The translations under genes were made by a program, and so were the position numbers. A DNA stretch of 64,000 bases from Kaistia dalseonensis (GTDB lineage: Bacteria; Pseudomonadota; Alphaproteobacteria; Rhizobiales; Kaistiaceae), in contig NZ_JAUSVO010000002.1 in assembly GCF_030814715.1 (NCBI RefSeq), forward strand, positions 620,001-684,000, written 5' to 3'. The notes under the pieces are model-generated. The model ran no database searches. It was not told the DNA's origin and was given only the letters and a program-made list of their open reading frames with translations. Positions 17,653 to 28,430 of the stretch are shown one piece after another; position 1 is the stretch's first letter; the number at the start of each line of letters is the position of its first letter.

Positions 17653-18441
17653 GGCAGCAAGGCCGATCGCGCCGACCACGATCCGCCAATAGGCGAACGG
17701 CGCGAAGCCGCGCCGGCTGACGAAGTCGAGCAGGTGGCGGACGACGAAGACGCCGGCAATGAAGGCCATCACGAAGCCGACGACGATGTTGAGCGCGGCC
17801 GCGCTCGTGATCACGTCGCGGTTCTTGTAGAGGTCGAAGGCGAAGGCGCCGACCATGGTCGGCATGGCGAGGAAGAACGAGAATTCCGCCGCTGCACGCT
17901 TGTCGCTGCCGAACGCCATCGCGGCGACGACCGACGAGCCCGACCGCGAGACACCCGGGATCATGGCCAGGCACTGGGCGACGCCGATCCCGAAATAGAC
18001 CGCCATCGGATAATCCATGATGTCGCGATAGCGCGGGTTCAGGTCGAGCCGGTCGACGATCAGCAGGATGAAGCCGCCCACGATCAGCATGATGCAGATC
18101 AGCATCGGGCTCTCGAATAATACGGTCTTGATGAAATCATGCGCTGCAGCACCGATGACGACCGCCGGCAGGAAGGCCACGAGGATGCCGACGACGAAGC
18201 GCCGCGTGCGGGGATCGGTCGGCAGGTCGCGCAGCATCTTGATCAGCCGCGTCGAATAGACGCTCAGAATGGCGAGGATGGCGCCGAGCTGGATCAGCAC
18301 CTCAAAGGCGCGCCCGGGGCTCTCAAATCCAAGAAAATGGCCGGCGAGAAGGAGATGGCCCGTCGAGGAGACAGGGATAAATTCGGTCAGGCCCTCGATC
18401 AGGCCGAGCACCGCCGCATCCAGCAAACTCTGGGTATCCAT
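17635..18441 (-). CDS. uppP: Undecaprenyl-diphosphatase UppP (BacA)
   Basis: UppP dephosphorylates undecaprenyl diphosphate at the membrane to recycle the lipid carrier for peptidoglycan and other polymers; excess confers bacitracin resistance. The 268-residue product is almost all membrane helix and has both family motifs: [17 protein letters not shown] at about 13-29 (catalytic Glu and the SS-TGH loop) and [10 protein letters not shown] in the second half. I start at the ATG at 18441 because GGGAG precedes it; an in-frame start five codons upstream is less likely. It is divergent from the GST gene. Confidence 0.96.
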   Translation of the reverse strand: MDTQSLLDAAVLGLIEGLTEFIPVSSTGHLLLAGHFLGFESPGRAFEVLIQLGAILAILSVYSTRLIKMLRDLPTDPRTRRFVVGILVAFLPAVVIGAAAHDFIKTVLFESPMLICIMLIVGGFILLIVDRLDLNPRYRDIMDYPMAVYFGIGVAQCLAMIPGVSRSGSSVVAAMAFGSDKRAAAEFSFFLAMPTMVGAFAFDLYKNRDVITSAAALNIVVGFVMAFIAGVFVVRHLLDFVSRRGFAPFAYWRIVVGAIGLAAVLTFG

Positions 18442-18596
18442 AACCGCTCCCGTCAATATAGGGCGTCGCGACCAGCCGCGAATCGGCTTGATCCTTGTTG
18501 CAATGCACGCCTATATGCGGGCCTTGAAGCCGAGCTTGCAATCGGACGAACCGCCGCAAAATCGCTTCGATTCCCCGTCAATTGTTCGCCGTGACA

Positions 18597-19289
18597 ATGT
18601 CCCTCCTCCACCACCACCCTTTTTCCGCAGCTTCGCGCTTCGTCCGCCTCGTGCTGGCCGAGTATGACGAGACGGTCGAGTTCGTCGAAGAAAAGCCCTG
18701 GGTCCGCAATCCGGCGCTTCTGGTCATGAACCCCGCCGGCACGTTGCCGATCTTCGTCGACGACAATGACACGGTCGTCTCCGGCGGCTCGGTGATCGCG
18801 GAATATCTGGTCGAAACCAAGGGTGCGCGCATGGGCGAGATGCGGTTGATGCCCGAGCACGCCGCCGATCGCGCCGAGGTGCGGCGGCTGGTCGACTGGT
18901 TCTCGCACAAGCTTCACGGCGAAGTGACGAACTATCTCGTGACGGAGAAGGTCTACAAGCGCCGCATGACGACGGCGGAGGGCAATAATTCGCCGGACGC
19001 GGCGGCCATTCGCGCCGCGCGCGCCAATATCCGCTATCATATCCAGTATATCGGCTATCTGGCGTCGCGCCGGAACTGGCTCGCGGGCCGCGAATTGTCG
19101 CTCGCCGACTTCGCCGCCGCGGCCGAGATCTCCTGCGTCGACTATCTCGGCGAGGTGCCATGGGACGCGGACGAAGCGGCGAAGGCGTGGTATGCGCGGG
19201 TGAAGTCGCGCCCGTCCTTCCGCCCGCTGCTGAACGACGCGCTCCGGGGCGTGCCGGCGGCGACCCACTACGCAGACCTGGACTTCTGA
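18597..19289 (+). CDS. Glutathione S-transferase family protein
   Basis: A 230-residue GST with a thioredoxin-like N-terminal domain ([20 protein letters not shown], then [11 protein letters not shown] with the cis-Pro, and GSVIAEYL as the gamma-Glu binding SNAIxxYL equivalent) and an all-alpha C-terminal domain with [21 protein letters not shown]. Substrate unknown. The ATG at 18597 has no clear ribosome site; a TTG at 18582 is an in-frame alternative. The stop codon overlaps the likely queG start. In Rhizobiales this gene is a regular neighbour of uppP and queG. Confidence 0.9.
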   Translation: MSLLHHHPFSAASRFVRLVLAEYDETVEFVEEKPWVRNPALLVMNPAGTLPIFVDDNDTVVSGGSVIAEYLVETKGARMGEMRLMPEHAADRAEVRRLVDWFSHKLHGEVTNYLVTEKVYKRRMTTAEGNNSPDAAAIRAARANIRYHIQYIGYLASRRNWLAGRELSLADFAAAAEISCVDYLGEVPWDADEAAKAWYARVKSRPSFRPLLNDALRGVPAATHYADLDF

Positions 19290-20407
19290 GCCCGCCGGCG
19301 CTCGACAAGGAGAAGTCGCGCCTCGTCGCCGATGCGAAGGCCGAGGGCTTCGATGTCGTTCGCATCGCGGCGCCGGACGGCATCCCGCTCGCACCGGCGC
19401 GGCTGCGGCAGTTTCTCGATGATGGCCATCACGCCTCCATGGGCTGGATGGCGGAAACGGCCGAACGCCGCGCCGACCCGCGCGTGCTCTGGCCCGATGT
19501 CCGCTCCATCGTCATGCTCGGCCTCAACTATGGTCCGGACGCCGATCCGCGCGGCCTCCAGGCGCGCAAGGACCGTGGGGCGATCTCGGTCTATGCCCGC
19601 AATCGCGACTATCACGACATCATCAAGGGCAAGCTGAAGCTGCTCGCCGGGCGCCTCGCCGCGCGGACCGGTGCCGAGGTCAAGGTGTTCGTCGATACGG
19701 CGCCCGTGATGGAGAAGCCGCTCGCCGAGGCGGCCGGGCTCGGCTGGCAGGGCAAGCACACCAATCTCGTCTCGCGCGAGTTCGGCTCGTGGCTGTTTCT
19801 GGGTGCGATCTTCACGGCGCTGGAACTCCCCCTCGATGCGCCCGAGCGCGACCATTGCGGCTCCTGCCGCGCCTGCCTCGACGCCTGCCCGACCCAGGCC
19901 ATTCCCGCGCCCTATCGCCTCGATGCGCGCCGCTGCATCTCCTATCTGACCATCGAACATGCCGGCCCGATCCCGGCCGCATTCCGCGCGGCGATGGGAA
20001 ACCGGATCTATGGCTGCGACGATTGCCTCGCCGCCTGCCCGTGGAACAAGTTTGCCCAGGCGGCTTCGGAGATGAAGCTGAAGTCGCGGCCCGAGCTCGA
20101 GGCGCCTCGGCTCGCCGATCTCGCGGCGCTGGATGATTCGGGCTTTCGCGCGCTCTTCGCCGGCTCGCCGATCAAGCGCATCGGCCGCGACCGCTTCGTC
20201 CGCAACGTGCTGATCGCCATCGGAAATTCGGCCGATGCGGCATTGCTTCCCTCGGTTCTGGCGCTGCTGGACGACCCGGCCCCCATCGTGCGCGGCGCGG
20301 CCGTCTGGGCGGTTTCGCGACTGGACCCGACGGAATGGGCTGCTCAAAAGACGGCACGCCATGCCAGCGAGCCGGATCCAGAAACGCGGAAGGAATGGGT
20401 GGCTTAG
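19286..20407 (+). CDS. queG: Epoxyqueuosine reductase QueG
   Basis: QueG is the cobalamin-dependent [4Fe-4S] enzyme for the last step of queuosine synthesis, reducing epoxyqueuosine in tRNA. The protein shows [14 protein letters not shown] near the start, [12 protein letters not shown], the [10 protein letters not shown] segment, and two ferredoxin motifs, [16 protein letters not shown] and [11 protein letters not shown], plus a HEAT-like C-terminus. No ATG, GTG or TTG lies near the family start position. The only in-frame candidate there is a CTG at 19286, overlapping the GST stop (CTGA) and giving 373 residues, the usual length. In-frame GTG 19187 and ATG 19160 lie inside the GST gene and are alternatives. 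Confidence 0.9.
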   Translation: MSPPALDKEKSRLVADAKAEGFDVVRIAAPDGIPLAPARLRQFLDDGHHASMGWMAETAERRADPRVLWPDVRSIVMLGLNYGPDADPRGLQARKDRGAISVYARNRDYHDIIKGKLKLLAGRLAARTGAEVKVFVDTAPVMEKPLAEAAGLGWQGKHTNLVSREFGSWLFLGAIFTALELPLDAPERDHCGSCRACLDACPTQAIPAPYRLDARRCISYLTIEHAGPIPAAFRAAMGNRIYGCDDCLAACPWNKFAQAASEMKLKSRPELEAPRLADLAALDDSGFRALFAGSPIKRIGRDRFVRNVLIAIGNSADAALLPSVLALLDDPAPIVRGAAVWAVSRLDPTEWAAQKTARHASEPDPETRKEWVA

Positions 20408-20628
20408 CCTGCCATCTGCAGATGGCGCGAGGGTTCCGGCACCGCATGGCCCATATCATGAGCGGCTTCAATCCAGCTCAGGATCGCATCCTGAACGTTC
20501 GAGACCGCTTCCTCGGGCGTAGCCCCGTCGCTCATGCAGCCGGGAAGATCCGGAACGGATGCGAGAAAACCGCCCCCATCCTCGATAGAAAGCGGTTGAA
20601 CGACGATCGGATATCGAAGCGGTGTCAC
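20404..20628 (-). CDS. hicB: HicB family antitoxin
   Basis: A 74-residue protein with the partly degraded RNase-H fold of HicB antitoxins: [32 protein letters not shown] is the family core (beta strand, PDLPGC turn, then the amphipathic helix). There is no extra C-terminal DNA-binding domain, so autoregulation may need another factor or the complex itself. Its GTG start overlaps the hicA stop as GTGA. Its 3' end overlaps the convergent queG stop by four bases, so queG and hicB transcripts run into each other. Confidence 0.88.
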   Translation of the reverse strand: MTPLRYPIVVQPLSIEDGGGFLASVPDLPGCMSDGATPEEAVSNVQDAILSWIEAAHDMGHAVPEPSRHLQMAG

Positions 20629-20867
20629 GTTGATTGTCTCACACGATCGATAAAGGCGACGAGAAGACGAATATATATGGCCTTGATGGGCCGCTTGGAA
20701 GGAATTGTCAGCTTTTCGTCAAGAGCTGCATGCGCGACTTTATAATGCGAGCCGCCGCCGCGCGGCGGCTCGCAGAAAATGCCGAACTCGCGGCAGACCG
20801 CTTCAACGTCGGCGATCGTCCAATCGGCGGCCGGACCAGATCGCATCCGCTCCAGCCGCTTGCTCAT
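20625..20867 (-). CDS. hicA: HicA family mRNA interferase toxin
   Basis: An 80-residue double-stranded-RNA-binding-fold toxin. The GGGSHYKV segment carries the catalytic His of HicA (GSH motif), followed by LTIPSKRPIKAIYIRLLVAFIDRV, the conserved strand and helix. The first part (DVEAVCREFGIFCEPPRGGGSHY) is also typical. Longer upstream in-frame starts exist, but the ATG at 20867 lies one base after the gpmA stop (TGA-G-ATG), implying translational coupling to gpmA. It is followed by hicB in the usual toxin-first order. Confidence 0.88.
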   Translation of the reverse strand: MSKRLERMRSGPAADWTIADVEAVCREFGIFCEPPRGGGSHYKVAHAALDEKLTIPSKRPIKAIYIRLLVAFIDRVRQST

Positions 20868-20868
20868 C

Positions 20869-21489
20869 TCAGCCCTTGAGCACCTTCTTCTCGGCGACCG
20901 TCGTATCCGCATTGAGGCGGTAGACGATCGGGACGCCGGTATCGAGTTCGCGCTGGATGATCTCTTCGCCGGACAGGCCTTCCAGCGCCATGATCAGCGC
21001 GCGCAGCGAATTGCCATGGGCGGCGACCAGCACCTTCTCGCCGCGCATGACCGGCGGCAGGATGTTGAAGATGTAATAAGGCCAGACACGCGCGCCGGTG
21101 TCCTTGAGCGATTCGCCGCCGGGCGGTGGGATGTCGTAGGAGCGACGCCAGATATGGACCTGCTCCTCGCCCCATTTGGCGCGGGCGTCATCCTTGTTGA
21201 GGCCGGAGAGGTCGCCATAGTCGCGCTCGTTCAGCGCCACGTCGCGGATCGTCTGCAAGTCCGGCTGGCCGATCTCGTCGAGGATCAGTTTCAGCGTGTG
21301 CTGTGCACGCGTCAGCTCGGACGTGAAGGCGACGCCGAAGGAGAGGTTCAGCGCCTTGAGGCGCTGGCCGGCGGCGCGGGCCTCGGCCACGCCCTGTTCC
21401 GTCAGGTCGGGATCCTTCCAGCCGGTGAACAGGTTCTTCAGGTTCCAGTCGCTCTGGCCGTGGCGCACGAGCACGAGAATGCGGTCCAT
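20869..21489 (-). CDS. gpmA: 2,3-bisphosphoglycerate-dependent phosphoglycerate mutase
   Basis: GpmA interconverts 3- and 2-phosphoglycerate in glycolysis and gluconeogenesis. The product has the phospho-His motif [10 protein letters not shown] at the N-terminus, [15 protein letters not shown], the second catalytic [11 protein letters not shown] segment and [12 protein letters not shown]. At 206 residues it is the short alphaproteobacterial type, lacking part of the C-terminal tail of enteric GpmA. The ATG at 21489 follows the dapB stop by 23 bases, so dapB-gpmA are an operon into which hicAB has been joined at the 3' end. Confidence 0.95.
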   Translation of the reverse strand: MDRILVLVRHGQSDWNLKNLFTGWKDPDLTEQGVAEARAAGQRLKALNLSFGVAFTSELTRAQHTLKLILDEIGQPDLQTIRDVALNERDYGDLSGLNKDDARAKWGEEQVHIWRRSYDIPPPGGESLKDTGARVWPYYIFNILPPVMRGEKVLVAAHGNSLRALIMALEGLSGEEIIQRELDTGVPIVYRLNADTTVAEKKVLKG

Positions 21490-21512
21490 GCGGTGAATTC
21501 CTTCAATGAGGT

Positions 21513-22325
21513 TCAGTCGGAAAGGCCGAGCACATCGGCCATGGAATAGCGGCCCGGCTTCTTGCCGAGCGCCCACAGCGCCGCCTTGACGGCACCGCGG
21601 GCAAAGATGGAGCGGTCCGCCGCATGGTGGGAGAAACCGATCGTTTCGCCCTCGCCGGCAAAGAGAACCGAATGTTCGCCGACGACCGAGCCGCCGCGCA
21701 GGGCGGCAAAGCCGATCGCGCCGCGCGGGCGCGCACCGGTATGGCCGTCGCGGCTGCGGATCGCGACATCGGCGAGCGCCACGCCGCGTCCTTCCGCCGC
21801 CGCCTCGCCGAGCAGGAGCGCCGTGCCGGATGGCGCGTCGATCTTGTGCTTGTGGTGCATCTCGGCGATTTCGATGTCGAAATCGGCATCGAGCGCGCGG
21901 GCCGCCTGCCGGACGAGCGCGGCGAGCAGGTTGACGCCGAGGCTCATATTGCCGGACTTGACGATGACGGCATGGCGCGCCGCCGCATCGATCCTGGCTT
22001 CCTCGTCGACGGAAAGGCCGGTCGTGCCGATGATATGGACGATGCGCGCCTGCGCGGCGATCTCGGCAAAGCCGATCGTGGCGGCGGGTATCGTGAAATC
22101 GAGCACGCCCTGCGCCTTGGCGAAGGCGGTGAGCGGATCGTCGGTGACGGGGACGCCGAGCGCCGGCAGGCCGGCCAGAACGCCGGCATCCTGGCCGAGG
22201 ACGGGCGAGCCCTCATGCTCGATGGCGCCGACCAGCCTGGCGCCTGGCGTCTCCGCGATCACGCGGATGAGCGTGCGGCCCATGCGGCCGGCGGCCCCCA
22301 CGACGACGAGTCCCATATCGGTCAT
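21513..22325 (-). CDS. dapB: 4-hydroxy-tetrahydrodipicolinate reductase DapB
   Basis: DapB reduces hydroxy-tetrahydrodipicolinate with NAD(P)H, on the lysine/meso-diaminopimelate path that feeds peptidoglycan. The 270-residue product has a Rossmann start [38 protein letters not shown], and the signature [20 protein letters not shown] with catalytic His and Lys. The ATG at 22325 has GGGGAA upstream; an in-frame ATG three codons later is possible. It precedes gpmA. Confidence 0.96.
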   Translation of the reverse strand: MTDMGLVVVGAAGRMGRTLIRVIAETPGARLVGAIEHEGSPVLGQDAGVLAGLPALGVPVTDDPLTAFAKAQGVLDFTIPAATIGFAEIAAQARIVHIIGTTGLSVDEEARIDAAARHAVIVKSGNMSLGVNLLAALVRQAARALDADFDIEIAEMHHKHKIDAPSGTALLLGEAAAEGRGVALADVAIRSRDGHTGARPRGAIGFAALRGGSVVGEHSVLFAGEGETIGFSHHAADRSIFARGAVKAALWALGKKPGRYSMADVLGLSD

Positions 22326-22391
22326 GACGAAAATTCCCCGGATATCAGAAGGGCATATAACAGGCTGGCCACGCGCGCGGAAAGGGCGAAC

Positions 22392-23099
22392 TCAGATCGA
22401 AAGCGCCGTGTCGATCTCGGAAAGGATCGCCTTGGCGGCGGCCCGGGGATCATTCGCCGCGATGATGGGACGAGCGACGACGAGATGGTCGGCACCGGCA
22501 CGGATCGCCATGGCGGGGGTCGCGACCCGCTTCTGGTCGCCGACCGCCGAGCCGGCCGGCCGTATGCCCGGCGTCACGATCGCCATGCCCGCGCCGACAA
22601 TGGCGCGCATGGCGCGCGCTTCTTCCGGCGAGCAGACGATGCCGTCCATGCCGGCGAGCCGCGCATCGGCCGCGCGCCGCGCGACCAGCTCCGCCGTGCC
22701 GACGCCATAGCCGGCGGCGGCGAGATCGGCCTCGTCCATCGATGTCAGCACCGTCACGGCGAGCAGGCGAAGGTCACTCATGCCCTTGCCCTTCACGGCG
22801 GCACGCATCGCCTTCGGATAAGCGTGGATCGTGCAGAAATGAAAACCGAGCTTGGCGATGTTCTCGACCGCATGCTCGACCGTGTTGTCGATATCGAGCA
22901 GCTTGACGTCGAGGAAGACCTTCTTGCCCTGGTCGACCAGGCGGCGGGCGAAGTCGAGCCCGCCGGCAAATTGCAGCTGCAGCCCGACCTTGTAGAAGGT
23001 GACCGTGTCGCCGAGGGTCGAGACGATCGCCTCGGCTTCGGCCACGGTCGGAACGTCGAGGCCGACGATCAGGCGGTCGCGAATGTCGAGAAGCGGCAT
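22392..23099 (-). CDS. pyrF: Orotidine 5'-phosphate decarboxylase PyrF
   Basis: PyrF decarboxylates OMP to UMP, the last step of pyrimidine synthesis. The 235-residue TIM-barrel protein shows [16 protein letters not shown], and the catalytic block [14 protein letters not shown] with the D-K-D array, then [16 protein letters not shown] and LVVARPI. The ATG at 23099 has a strong GGAGG. The frame is open further upstream over the FMN reductase gene but the family start is clear. It lies 22 bases after that gene and 66 bases before dapB on the same strand. Confidence 0.95.
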   Translation of the reverse strand: MPLLDIRDRLIVGLDVPTVAEAEAIVSTLGDTVTFYKVGLQLQFAGGLDFARRLVDQGKKVFLDVKLLDIDNTVEHAVENIAKLGFHFCTIHAYPKAMRAAVKGKGMSDLRLLAVTVLTSMDEADLAAAGYGVGTAELVARRAADARLAGMDGIVCSPEEARAMRAIVGAGMAIVTPGIRPAGSAVGDQKRVATPAMAIRAGADHLVVARPIIAANDPRAAAKAILSEIDTALSI

Positions 23100-23121
23100 G
23101 GTCGGTCCTCCGAATGGGTCA

Positions 23122-23697
23122 TCATGGTTCGGCCGCGAGGCGGCGGGCAACGAAGACGAGTTCGCGGGCCAGCGCCTGCATGGCGGCGGCCTGTCGTGGA
23201 TCATCGAGCCGTCCCTTGTCGTCGAAGCTCGAATCCGCGTCGCCAATGGCGAGCCCGCGCCCGACGATCGTGGCGGCGAGGCCGTCGGCGAGCATGGCGC
23301 GCAGATGCGCCAGCGCCAGCCGACCGCCCGATCCATCGGCTGACACGCTGCCGAGCGCGAAGATCCGTCCCGAAAGCGGGCGGAAGGGGAGTTCCTCCTC
23401 CTCCAGCCAGTCGACGACGTTCTTCAACAAAGCGGGGACGGAGCCGTTGATTTCGGGCGTGGCGATGAAGGCGGCGTGGTGTCCCTTCAGCAGGGAGCGC
23501 AGCTTCGCGGCAGCGATCGGCACCTGCGGGCGTGGTGCATCGGGGTCGTGCAGCGGCAGGCTGTAGTCGGCAAGCGAAATCAGCGTCACATCGGCGTCGA
23601 GAAAGGCCAGCTCGCGCGCAAACGCGGCAGCCAGGCGGCTGGCCGCGGCGGCAGGCGCCGTCGATCCGGCGAAGACGAGGATGCGGGCTTGGGGCAT
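23122..23697 (-). CDS. NADPH-dependent FMN reductase family protein
   Basis: A 191-residue flavodoxin-like protein. It opens with [18 protein letters not shown] (the phosphate-binding loop for FMN), has [10 protein letters not shown], and the [19 protein letters not shown] motif typical of the NADPH-dependent FMN reductase/chromate-quinone reductase family, with [17 protein letters not shown] later. Physiological substrate is unknown; quinones, azo dyes or chromate are usual in vitro. It is upstream of pyrF by 22 bases and part of the conserved dnaJ to gpmA block. Confidence 0.88.
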   Translation of the reverse strand: MPQARILVFAGSTAPAAAASRLAAAFARELAFLDADVTLISLADYSLPLHDPDAPRPQVPIAAAKLRSLLKGHHAAFIATPEINGSVPALLKNVVDWLEEEELPFRPLSGRIFALGSVSADGSGGRLALAHLRAMLADGLAATIVGRGLAIGDADSSFDDKGRLDDPRQAAAMQALARELVFVARRLAAEP

Positions 23698-23757
23698 GGC
23701 CGGCTGGTGACAGGTCCGGTGCGATAGGGGCGACGCGCCCTTATACGGCAGCGCGTC

Positions 23758-24354
23758 CTATCCGAGAACCGTGATCGGGTCGATTTCCATCGGCTGCCAG
23801 GACGATATCAGCCTCGAGCTTGCCGTGTCGTAGGCAAACCAGTTGCCGCCGCCGGCCGGCTGGTCGTGTTTCCTGTCGATTGCGAAGCCGCCCCAGCGCG
23901 ACATCAGCAGCGTACCGACGCCGCCATGGCCGACGAAAAGGGTGAGTTCACGCGCGGGCGCCTCGTCGAGCGCCACGGTTACGGCACGATGGATGCGGGC
24001 CTGCGCGTCGATCGCCCGTTCCCAGCCGCCAATGCTCGCCGCCGGTTCGGCGAAGAAGCGATTGGCCATCGCTTCGAACTGGTCCGGCGGCAGGAATCCG
24101 GTCGCCGAGCGGTCGTTCTCGTGCAGGTCCGGGCGGATATCGATGGCGAGTCCGATGGTTCCGGCAAGGAGGGCGCCGGTCTCGATCGCCTTCGTCTCGG
24201 TGCTGGTCACGACGCGGTCGACGCGGCGCATGATGGCGGTCGCGCCAAACGCCTCGGTTCTGGCCCGGCCAACCGGCGACAGCCCCCATTCCGGCACCGG
24301 AATAGCGGGATCGATCGCGACCTGCGGATGGCTCAGATAGAGGACGACCGTCAC
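23758..24354 (-). CDS. Histidine phosphatase superfamily protein without the RHG motif
   Basis: A 198-residue protein with the phosphoglycerate-mutase-like fold: LSPVGRARTEAFG, VVTSTETKAIETG, LHENDRSATGFL and FVGHGGVGTLLM. The N-terminal motif that is normally LVRHGE reads YLSHPQV, so the arginine and glycine are lost while the histidine stays. It may still form phospho-His, or may be a non-catalytic or altered-substrate member. Starts at a GTG (24354), three bases after the preceding methyltransferase gene, so the two are coupled. Function unknown. Confidence 0.8.
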   Translation of the reverse strand: MTVVLYLSHPQVAIDPAIPVPEWGLSPVGRARTEAFGATAIMRRVDRVVTSTETKAIETGALLAGTIGLAIDIRPDLHENDRSATGFLPPDQFEAMANRFFAEPAASIGGWERAIDAQARIHRAVTVALDEAPARELTLFVGHGGVGTLLMSRWGGFAIDRKHDQPAGGGNWFAYDTASSRLISSWQPMEIDPITVLG

Positions 24355-24357
24355 CGG

Positions 24358-24957
24358 TCAGGCAACGCGGCGATAGAGCCAGACGCGCGCCGGCGGCAGG
24401 TTCCTGATCACCCAATGCGTATGCTCGACCGTGAAACGGCCCGCCTCGGCAGGGACGGGCGGCACGAGGGCATAGGAGAACTGGATGAAGGGACGGCCGA
24501 CGGGCATGCGTGCCAGCGCTTCCACGATCAGCGCGCGTCGGGTCTCCGGCGGCCGGGTGAACAGCGGCAGGCTCGAGATCACCGCGTTGACATCGCCCTC
24601 GACGATGCCCTTCAGCGTCGCATTCAGCGTATAGGCGTCGCCCTGCACGATGCGGACACCCTTGAAGCGATCCTCGAGCAGCTTGCAGAAGTCGGGATTG
24701 TATTCGATCGAGAATATGCGCTTGGGCGCGACGCCGCGCTCGAGAAGCGCCTCGGTCACGACGCCGGTGCCCGGCCCGAGCTCGATCACCGGCCGGTCAT
24801 CGGTCGGATCGACGAAGCTCGCCATCAGCTTGGTCAGCGCCCGCCCCGAGGGGCTGACGGCGCCGGTGGTGAGCGGCTTCGCCGCCCAGTTCCGGAGAAA
24901 GCGGACCTGATCCGCGAAGGAACCCGTTTTCAGGGCCTGCTTGCTCACCGACGCCAT
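24358..24957 (-). CDS. pmtA: PmtA-like phospholipid N-methyltransferase (KsgA-like SAM fold)
   Basis: A 199-residue class I SAM methyltransferase. It has QVRFLRNWAAKPLTTGAVSPSGRAL, motif I VIELGPGTGVVT (about 58-68), IEYNPDF, VQGDAY and VISSLPL. This layout fits the rhizobial phosphatidylethanolamine N-methyltransferase that leads to phosphatidylcholine; the family is also labelled rRNA adenine methyltransferase-like. The ATG at 24957 has GGGGA upstream; a GTG at 24978 would add seven residues. It lies downstream of dnaJ, a position I recall for pmtA in rhizobia but could not check. Confidence 0.72.
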   Translation of the reverse strand: MASVSKQALKTGSFADQVRFLRNWAAKPLTTGAVSPSGRALTKLMASFVDPTDDRPVIELGPGTGVVTEALLERGVAPKRIFSIEYNPDFCKLLEDRFKGVRIVQGDAYTLNATLKGIVEGDVNAVISSLPLFTRPPETRRALIVEALARMPVGRPFIQFSYALVPPVPAEAGRFTVEHTHWVIRNLPPARVWLYRRVA

Positions 24958-25028
24958 TGATTTCCCCGATTCAGCCACACGGCGGACTATGCCGCAGAGT
25001 TCGCGGCAATCTCGTGACGGACGATCCC

Positions 25029-26174
25029 TCAGGTGCCGCCGAAGAAATCGCGAATGCGGGCAAAGAAGCCGGCTGAATCGGGGCTGTTCTCCTCGGAGGA
25101 GACGGTCTCGAATTCCTCGAGCAGCTCACGCTGCCGGCGGGAAAGGTTCTGCGGCGTTTCGACGGCGACCTGAATGTACATGTCGCCCATCTGCGACGAG
25201 CGCAGCACCGGCATGCCCTTGCCCTTCAGGCGGAACTGCTTGCCCGTCTGCGTGCCCTCGGGAACCTTCACGCGCGTCTTGCCGCCATCGACGGTCGGCA
25301 CATCGAACTGCCCGCCGAGAGCGGCCGTGGTGAGCGAGATCGGCACGCGGCAGAAGATGTCCGCACCCTCGCGCTGGAACAGGCTGTGCGGCTTGACGGA
25401 CAGGAAGAGATAGAGGTCGCCGGTCGGACCGCCGCGCAGGCCTGCCTCGCCCTCGCCGGAGAGGCGAATGCGGGTGCCGTCCTCGATGCCGGCCGGGATA
25501 TTGACCTGGAGCGTGCGCTCCTCGGTCCGGCGGCCGGAACCACCGCATTTGTCGCACGGGTCGGAGATGATCTCGCCGCGCCCGCCGCAGGTCGGGCAGG
25601 TACGTTCGACCGAGAAGAAGCCCTGCGCCGCCCGCACGCGGCCATGGCCGTCGCAGGTGGTGCAGACCTTGGGATGGGAGCCGGGCTTCGCGCCGGTACC
25701 GGAGCAGGCCTCGCAGGCCACCTTGGTCGGCACGCGCACTTCGGCCGTCTTGCCGGCGAAGGCTTCCTCCAGCGTGATTTCCATGTTGTAGCGCAGGTCG
25801 GCGCCGCGCTCGCGCCCGCCGCTGCTGCCGCGCTGGCCACCACCGCCGCGCCGGCCGCCACCCATGAACTCGCCGAATATGTCGTCGAAGATATCGGACA
25901 TGGACGAGGCGAAATCGCCGGAGAAGCCGGCAGCGCCCGGTCCGCCATTCTCGAAGGCGGCATGACCATAGCGGTCATAGGCAGCGCGCTTCTGCGGGTC
26001 CTTCAGTGTCTCATAGGCCTCGTTGATCTCCTTGAACTTCGCCTCTGCGGTGTTGTCGCCCGGATTCTTGTCCGGGTGCCACTGCATGGCGAGTTTGCGA
26101 AAGGCGGTCTTGAGGCCCTTGTCGTCGGCGTCGCGTGCGACGCCCAGCACTTCGTAAAAGTCGAGTTTGGCCAT
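25029..26174 (-). CDS. dnaJ: Chaperone DnaJ
   Basis: DnaJ delivers unfolded substrates to DnaK and triggers its ATPase. The 381-residue protein has all type I domains: J domain 1-70 with HPD at about 33-35, a short Gly-rich linker ([12 protein letters not shown]), the zinc domain with four CxxCxGxG repeats ([32 protein letters not shown]), and the C-terminal substrate domains. The ATG at 26174 is the family start ([11 protein letters not shown]). It is downstream of dnaK by 127 bases that include a strong hairpin. Confidence 0.97.
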   Translation of the reverse strand: MAKLDFYEVLGVARDADDKGLKTAFRKLAMQWHPDKNPGDNTAEAKFKEINEAYETLKDPQKRAAYDRYGHAAFENGGPGAAGFSGDFASSMSDIFDDIFGEFMGGGRRGGGGQRGSSGGRERGADLRYNMEITLEEAFAGKTAEVRVPTKVACEACSGTGAKPGSHPKVCTTCDGHGRVRAAQGFFSVERTCPTCGGRGEIISDPCDKCGGSGRRTEERTLQVNIPAGIEDGTRIRLSGEGEAGLRGGPTGDLYLFLSVKPHSLFQREGADIFCRVPISLTTAALGGQFDVPTVDGGKTRVKVPEGTQTGKQFRLKGKGMPVLRSSQMGDMYIQVAVETPQNLSRRQRELLEEFETVSSEENSPDSAGFFARIRDFFGGT

Positions 26175-26257
26175 CCGGCAGAGCTCGTGGTGGTAAGAAC
26201 GCAAAAATCCGGGCGATGGGCCGGCAGCGACAGAAACGCCGCATCACATAGATGAAA

Positions 26258-26279
26258 CCCGGCGCGTTGCCGCGCCGGG
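26258..26279 (-). terminator. Perfect hairpin between dnaK and dnaJ
   Basis: CCCGGCGCG (26258-26266), loop TTGC and CGCGCCGGG (26271-26279) form a perfect 9-bp GC stem 22 bases after the dnaK stop. On the minus strand it is followed by TTTCAT, not a real U-run. It probably lowers read-through into dnaJ or stabilises the dnaK mRNA end, a common way to set a dnaK excess over dnaJ. Confidence 0.6.
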
Positions 26280-26301
26280 CTCCAATCGACCAGCGTGAAA
26301 C

Positions 26302-28206
<1,905 letters not shown>

Positions 28207-28343
28207 ATCTTCTCTCTCCTTGTCGGCGGGCCGTGCGGACCCTCTCAGAGGCTTCCGCCGTACCGGCTATCGCCGGAACGGCCCCCATGAACACTTTGAT
28301 TTGCAGCGAACTCGGCGGACCGGGTCGTGCGGGTTCTGGGCGT

Positions 28344-28372
28344 ATATAAGAAGATGCCGAAAAGGCCGCAAG
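28344..28372 (-). promoter_or_regulatory. Sigma-32 (RpoH)-like promoter of dnaK
   Basis: Read on the minus strand, CTTG (complement of 28369-28372) and CTTATAT (complement of 28344-28350) are 18 bases apart. This fits the alphaproteobacterial RpoH pattern CTTG, 17-18 bases, CYTATNT. The dnaK leader would be about 130 bases. The divergent alkB gene begins only 60 bases away. Confidence 0.7.
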
Positions 28373-28430
28373 GCGGCGCTGAGCCTGATGTTGCGACCGT
28401 TTGGCTGATTTGAACGAGGAGAGCGAGGCA

